A stretch of 64,000 bases of DNA. Source: Litchfieldella anticariensis FP35 = DSM 16096. Lineage in GTDB: Bacteria; Pseudomonadota; Gammaproteobacteria; Pseudomonadales; Halomonadaceae. This document shows positions 61,763-64,000 of this stretch, piece after piece. Location: contig NZ_KE332388.1 in the NCBI RefSeq assembly GCF_000409775.1, forward strand, positions 959,666 through 1,023,665. The letters run 5' to 3'. Every line of letters begins with the position of its first letter. The first letter of the stretch is position 1. Both the position numbers and the translations under genes were made by a program. The notes under the pieces were generated by a model, which was given only the letters and a program-made list of their open reading frames with translations, was not told the origin of the DNA and made no database searches.

Positions 61763-62083
61763 TCATTCCGCCTTAAAGCCGGGCAAGCCCTTTTCGGCTC
61801 GCCAGCGTTTGACCTCCTCAATGATATGCTCAATCATCTGCGAAATATCAGCACCTTCTGGAATAGGTGGCTCTGGGTAAAAAATCACATCCATACCGCG
61901 TTCATGCTCGGTAACCAGCGAGAAATGATCTATCAGTTTATCAAGGTACCGCTCTTGTTCATCCTCCGTTCCTCCTACCTTTCCCGTTATCGCATCAAAC
62001 ATTTCCTGCATGAACACCCTGAACTCAGCTTCCGTATAGTCTTCAAAGTTGAACTTGAGTGGGAGGTTTGGGTTTTTATTCAT
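61763..62083 (-). CDS. Colicin/pyocin DNase immunity protein (for the orphan module)
   Basis: 106 residues from ATG 62083. Im9-type fold: LKFNFEDYTEAEFRVFMQEMF at the start, DHFSLVTEHERGMDVIFYPEP in the middle and EEVKRWRAEKGLPGFKAE at the end, all hallmarks of E-colicin immunity proteins that block the HNH DNase. It begins 4 nt after the orphan DNase stop. About two-thirds similar by eye to the neighbouring immunity protein, differing mostly in helix II, the specificity region. Confidence 0.9.
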   Translation of the reverse strand: MNKNPNLPLKFNFEDYTEAEFRVFMQEMFDAITGKVGGTEDEQERYLDKLIDHFSLVTEHERGMDVIFYPEPPIPEGADISQMIEHIIEEVKRWRAEKGLPGFKAE

Positions 62084-62087
62084 AGTA

Positions 62088-62630
62088 CTATCTTCTGGTC
62101 CTGTGAATGATGACATGCTGCCGTGGCGTCATGACCATAGGCATTGCCAGAAAACTGTCTGCGCTCGCCCATACGGCGTTAAAAATCAGCTCAAGGACCT
62201 CATTTACAACCACGTAAACTCCGTCTTTTCGCTGATTTTTGCCTTGTCTGGCCATCGCTCGCCGACTTTTCAGACAATGCCTGAGATTATCCATGTCATA
62301 GACGGCACCACCATGTTGAATTTCATGGGCGTGGTGAAGCTCGAACCGCTCGCGACCACCCACCTGCTCGGAAGAGATGGCGACTGGAGCTTTCCCTTCG
62401 GCTATTCGCTGGCGATTTATAATCGAAAACTGTTCACTTAGCGTCGGGTCATTGGCCACTTCCATCCAGAATGCCCTGCGAAAATCAGCGAACGTGCTGA
62501 ACTCCCTGCCGCGCAGTCTATCAGCGATTTGCGAGGGGATGGGAGCCCCCAGTTCCTGACTGACGTATATCGCAATGTTAAATAGCGGCGGAGACAGGGG
62601 GCAACGAGCTGGATAAAGTGCTGGAAACAT
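62088..62630 (-). CDS. Orphan colicin-type HNH DNase module with in-frame insertion
   Basis: 180 residues. From about residue 25 it matches the C-terminal domain of the pyocin at 62990: SQELGAPIPSQIADRLRGREFSTFADFRRAFW and VGGRERFELHHAHEIQHGGAVYDMDNLR. Then 48 foreign codons (62136-62279) intervene before VMTPRQHVIIHRTRR, splitting the HNH site between its middle and last His. It also lacks translocation and receptor domains. The frame is kept, but DNase activity is unlikely. Its own immunity gene follows. Confidence 0.8.
   Translation of the reverse strand: MFPALYPARCPLSPPLFNIAIYVSQELGAPIPSQIADRLRGREFSTFADFRRAFWMEVANDPTLSEQFSIINRQRIAEGKAPVAISSEQVGGRERFELHHAHEIQHGGAVYDMDNLRHCLKSRRAMARQGKNQRKDGVYVVVNEVLELIFNAVWASADSFLAMPMVMTPRQHVIIHRTRR
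62140..62281. mobile_element. MITE-like palindromic element inside the orphan DNase
   Basis: About 142 bp with inverted ends GGCATTGCCAGAAAA (left, 62140) and GGCATTGTCTGAAAA (complement of the right end, 62281). Further paired segments include CGCTCGCC / GGCGAGCG and AAAAATCAGC on both arms, and a central TTTAC / GTAAA. No coding capacity of its own. Confidence 0.75.
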
Positions 62631-62664
62631 GAAAGGTGATATAGCGTCACACTCCTTGGACCGG

Positions 62665-62985
62665 TCATTCCTCCTTGAAACCGGGCAACCCTTGTTCGGC
62701 TCGCCAGCGTTTGACCTCCTCTATGATATGCTCAATCATCTGCTCAATATCAACATCTTTAGGAGGAGGTGGCTCTGGGTAGAAAATCACATCTGTGCCG
62801 CGTTCATGTTCGGTGACCAACACAAAATGCCGTACTAGCTTTGTCAAATATCTATCCCGTTCTTCATGCGTCCCTCCGAGTTCGCTTGACATTGCAGCGA
62901 ACATTTCCTTCATGAACTCGCGAAACTCTGATTCTGTATATTCCTCAAAATTAAACTTGAGTGGGAGATTGGAATTCTTTTTCAT
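62665..62985 (-). CDS. Colicin/pyocin DNase immunity protein
   Basis: 106 residues. Same fold as the protein at 61763: LKFNFEEYTESEFREFMKEMF, RHFVLVTEHERGTDVIFYPEP, EEVKRWRAEQGLPGFKEE. It starts 4 nt after the pyocin stop. It should protect the producer from the DNase encoded just upstream. Confidence 0.93.
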   Translation of the reverse strand: MKKNSNLPLKFNFEEYTESEFREFMKEMFAAMSSELGGTHEERDRYLTKLVRHFVLVTEHERGTDVIFYPEPPPPKDVDIEQMIEHIIEEVKRWRAEQGLPGFKEE

Positions 62986-62989
62986 GCCA

Positions 62990-64000
62990 TTACCTTCTGG
63001 TCCTGTGAATGTCGATATGCTGCCGTGGTGTCATGACCCTGAGGTTATCCATATCATAAACAGCACCGCCATGCTGAATTTCATGGGTATGATGAATTTC
63101 AAAACGTTCACGTCCTCCTACTCGCTCGGACGAGATAGTATAAGGGGATTTACCGTCTGCCATTATAATGCGGTTTGGCAGAATAAATTGCTCACTTAGC
63201 GTCGGGTCATTGGCCACTTCCATCCAGAATGCCCTGCGAAAATCAGCGAACGTGCTGAACTCCCTGCCGCGCAGTCTATCAGCGATTTGCGCGGGGATGG
63301 GAGCCCCCAGTTCCTGACTGGTCTGTTCCAGCCAACGCCCAGTCACCTCTTCCCCCTGGCCCGTTGCGGTACCCGCTTCATTGCGTGGCTCTACCTTGAA
63401 GACAATGTAGATAGCCTCGGCTCGCACGTCTTCCGGGAAGATCAGGATGGCGTCGTTCCAATCCTGCGGTAAGGCGGGATACTCGGTCGTGGTGGCCTGT
63501 GATGCTTCGTCCGCAACTGGGTAGACCATGATCCCGTTCAGCAGGTGGGTATCGGCACTCGGCAGCGGCGACAGTTGCTCCTGGAGCGGGCCGTCGTTCG
63601 GCGTCCATGTCAGGGTGATACCGTTGAGGTGGGCTTCGAGGTACGTCTTGTCCGCCGACCATTGCACCTGACGGACGGGCACCATTTCGGCAGGCGTGCC
63701 CTGGCGAACGTGAAACCCGGCAATCTGTGTACTGCCATCGGCCAGTGTCTGTATCGAGAAGCGGACGCGCGTCGGCGCTTCCGACATGCGGCGTATCTGG
63801 TCGGTCGTGAGCAGGGTGCCATCGCTATAGCCTCCGGGCAGAAAGGCCAATAGATGCAGATAGGCACGCCCCGGGCCAGTATCGAGGAACCGCCCCACTG
63901 CCTCGATGCGGTCGTCGGCGTTTCCGGTGACCACGCCGGCCAGTGCCGTGGCAGCGCTTGCCACCCCGGCCGCTTCCAGCCCCGTGGCCACCGCCGGCAC
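62990..64000 (-). CDS. S-type pyocin/colicin with C-terminal HNH DNase (5' end outside window)
   Basis: 336 residues visible. The N-terminal part here is a pyocin_S-type translocation domain (RVRFSIQTLADGSTQIAGFHVRQGTPAEMVPVRQVQW, YPALPQDWNDAILIFPED). The C-terminal 100 residues are an E-colicin-type DNase: ADRLRGREFSTFADFRRAFWMEVANDPTL, VGGRERFEIHHTHEIQHGGAVYDMDNLRVMTPRQHIDIHR, with the three His of the HNH site. A secreted toxin that kills related bacteria by cutting DNA; receptor-binding parts must lie upstream. Followed at once by its immunity gene. Confidence 0.92.
   Translation of the reverse strand: MPAVATGLEAAGVASAATALAGVVTGNADDRIEAVGRFLDTGPGRAYLHLLAFLPGGYSDGTLLTTDQIRRMSEAPTRVRFSIQTLADGSTQIAGFHVRQGTPAEMVPVRQVQWSADKTYLEAHLNGITLTWTPNDGPLQEQLSPLPSADTHLLNGIMVYPVADEASQATTTEYPALPQDWNDAILIFPEDVRAEAIYIVFKVEPRNEAGTATGQGEEVTGRWLEQTSQELGAPIPAQIADRLRGREFSTFADFRRAFWMEVANDPTLSEQFILPNRIIMADGKSPYTISSERVGGRERFEIHHTHEIQHGGAVYDMDNLRVMTPRQHIDIHRTRR

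Noticed and set aside
1..64000. tRNA, rRNA, tmRNA and CRISPR arrays
   Set aside because: I saw no clover-leaf-like gene, rRNA segment or regularly spaced repeat-spacer array by eye; a covariance-model search would be needed to exclude short RNAs.

Overview
The window looks like chromosomal DNA of a halophilic gammaproteobacterium, probably a Halomonadaceae member such as Halomonas. This is inferred from the GC-rich housekeeping genes (znuABC, guaB-guaA, a DadA-like oxidase, a cold-shock protein, an NhaP-type antiporter) and from the gene style; no rRNA or tRNA gene is present to settle it. Long stretches of visibly AT-rich, foreign-looking DNA interrupt this backbone, together with at least four insertion sequences and several IS remnants.

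Layout. 0-11 kb: zinc uptake (znuA divergent from znuCB, with a Zur-box palindrome), a DUF899 protein, an antiporter bracketed by direct repeats of an IS end, a cold-shock gene, and two LysR regulators with SDR/EamA neighbours. 11-15 kb: a PAAR protein with a lipoprotein, then a membrane-protein gene split by an IS481-type element whose 6-bp target duplication is still perfect. 15-22.4 kb: an HIT-HNH gene pair, then a compact AT-rich four-gene operon: FAD oxidoreductase, HD phosphohydrolase, methyltransferase, and a guanylate-kinase-like/dCTP-deaminase-like fusion with a membrane anchor. This is one of the two best candidates for an undescribed system. 22.5-25.7 kb: an IS1111-type element, an IS150-type IS3 element lying in a terminator loop, and a decayed second guaA 3' segment. 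25.7-38.8 kb: mostly ordinary accessory metabolism and regulation (TetR pair, sugar acetyltransferase, MipA-response regulator-histidine kinase operon, molybdenum hydroxylase IorAB-like, LysR, MBL-fold, AraC).

38.8-44 kb: an AT-rich island bounded by a 32-bp direct repeat. It holds a complete microcin B17-type cluster in the order mcbA-B-C-D-E-F: a 60-residue Gly/Ser/Cys-rich precursor, McbB-, McbC- and McbD-like heterocyclase subunits, and an ABC exporter. No McbG-type immunity gene is visible. 44-51 kb: a nonsense-split gene, DUF1289, an HD (p)ppGpp-hydrolase-like gene, hipBA with three palindromic operators exactly 50 bp apart, a DadA-like oxidase, a hipB remnant, and an ASCH protein with a 701-residue GNAT/PIN multidomain protein. 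51.4-56 kb: four genes on the minus strand, each ending in a T(A/G)ACAA motif and two of them followed by attC-like sites, so they look like integron gene cassettes without an integrase. They encode a TIGR02391-like protein (frameshifted), a HEPN-like protein, a SIR2-like protein and a membrane-anchored beta-rich protein; an IS3 element has inserted among them.

56.4-64 kb: guaA and guaB, a solute-binding protein, and then a tandem series of colicin/S-pyocin-type HNH DNase modules. There is one pyocin cut by the window edge with its immunity gene, one orphan DNase with its own immunity gene but carrying an in-frame 144-nt palindromic insertion in the HNH region, and one eroded remnant. Overall the window is a host-defence, competition and mobile-element neighbourhood attached to the guaBA region.
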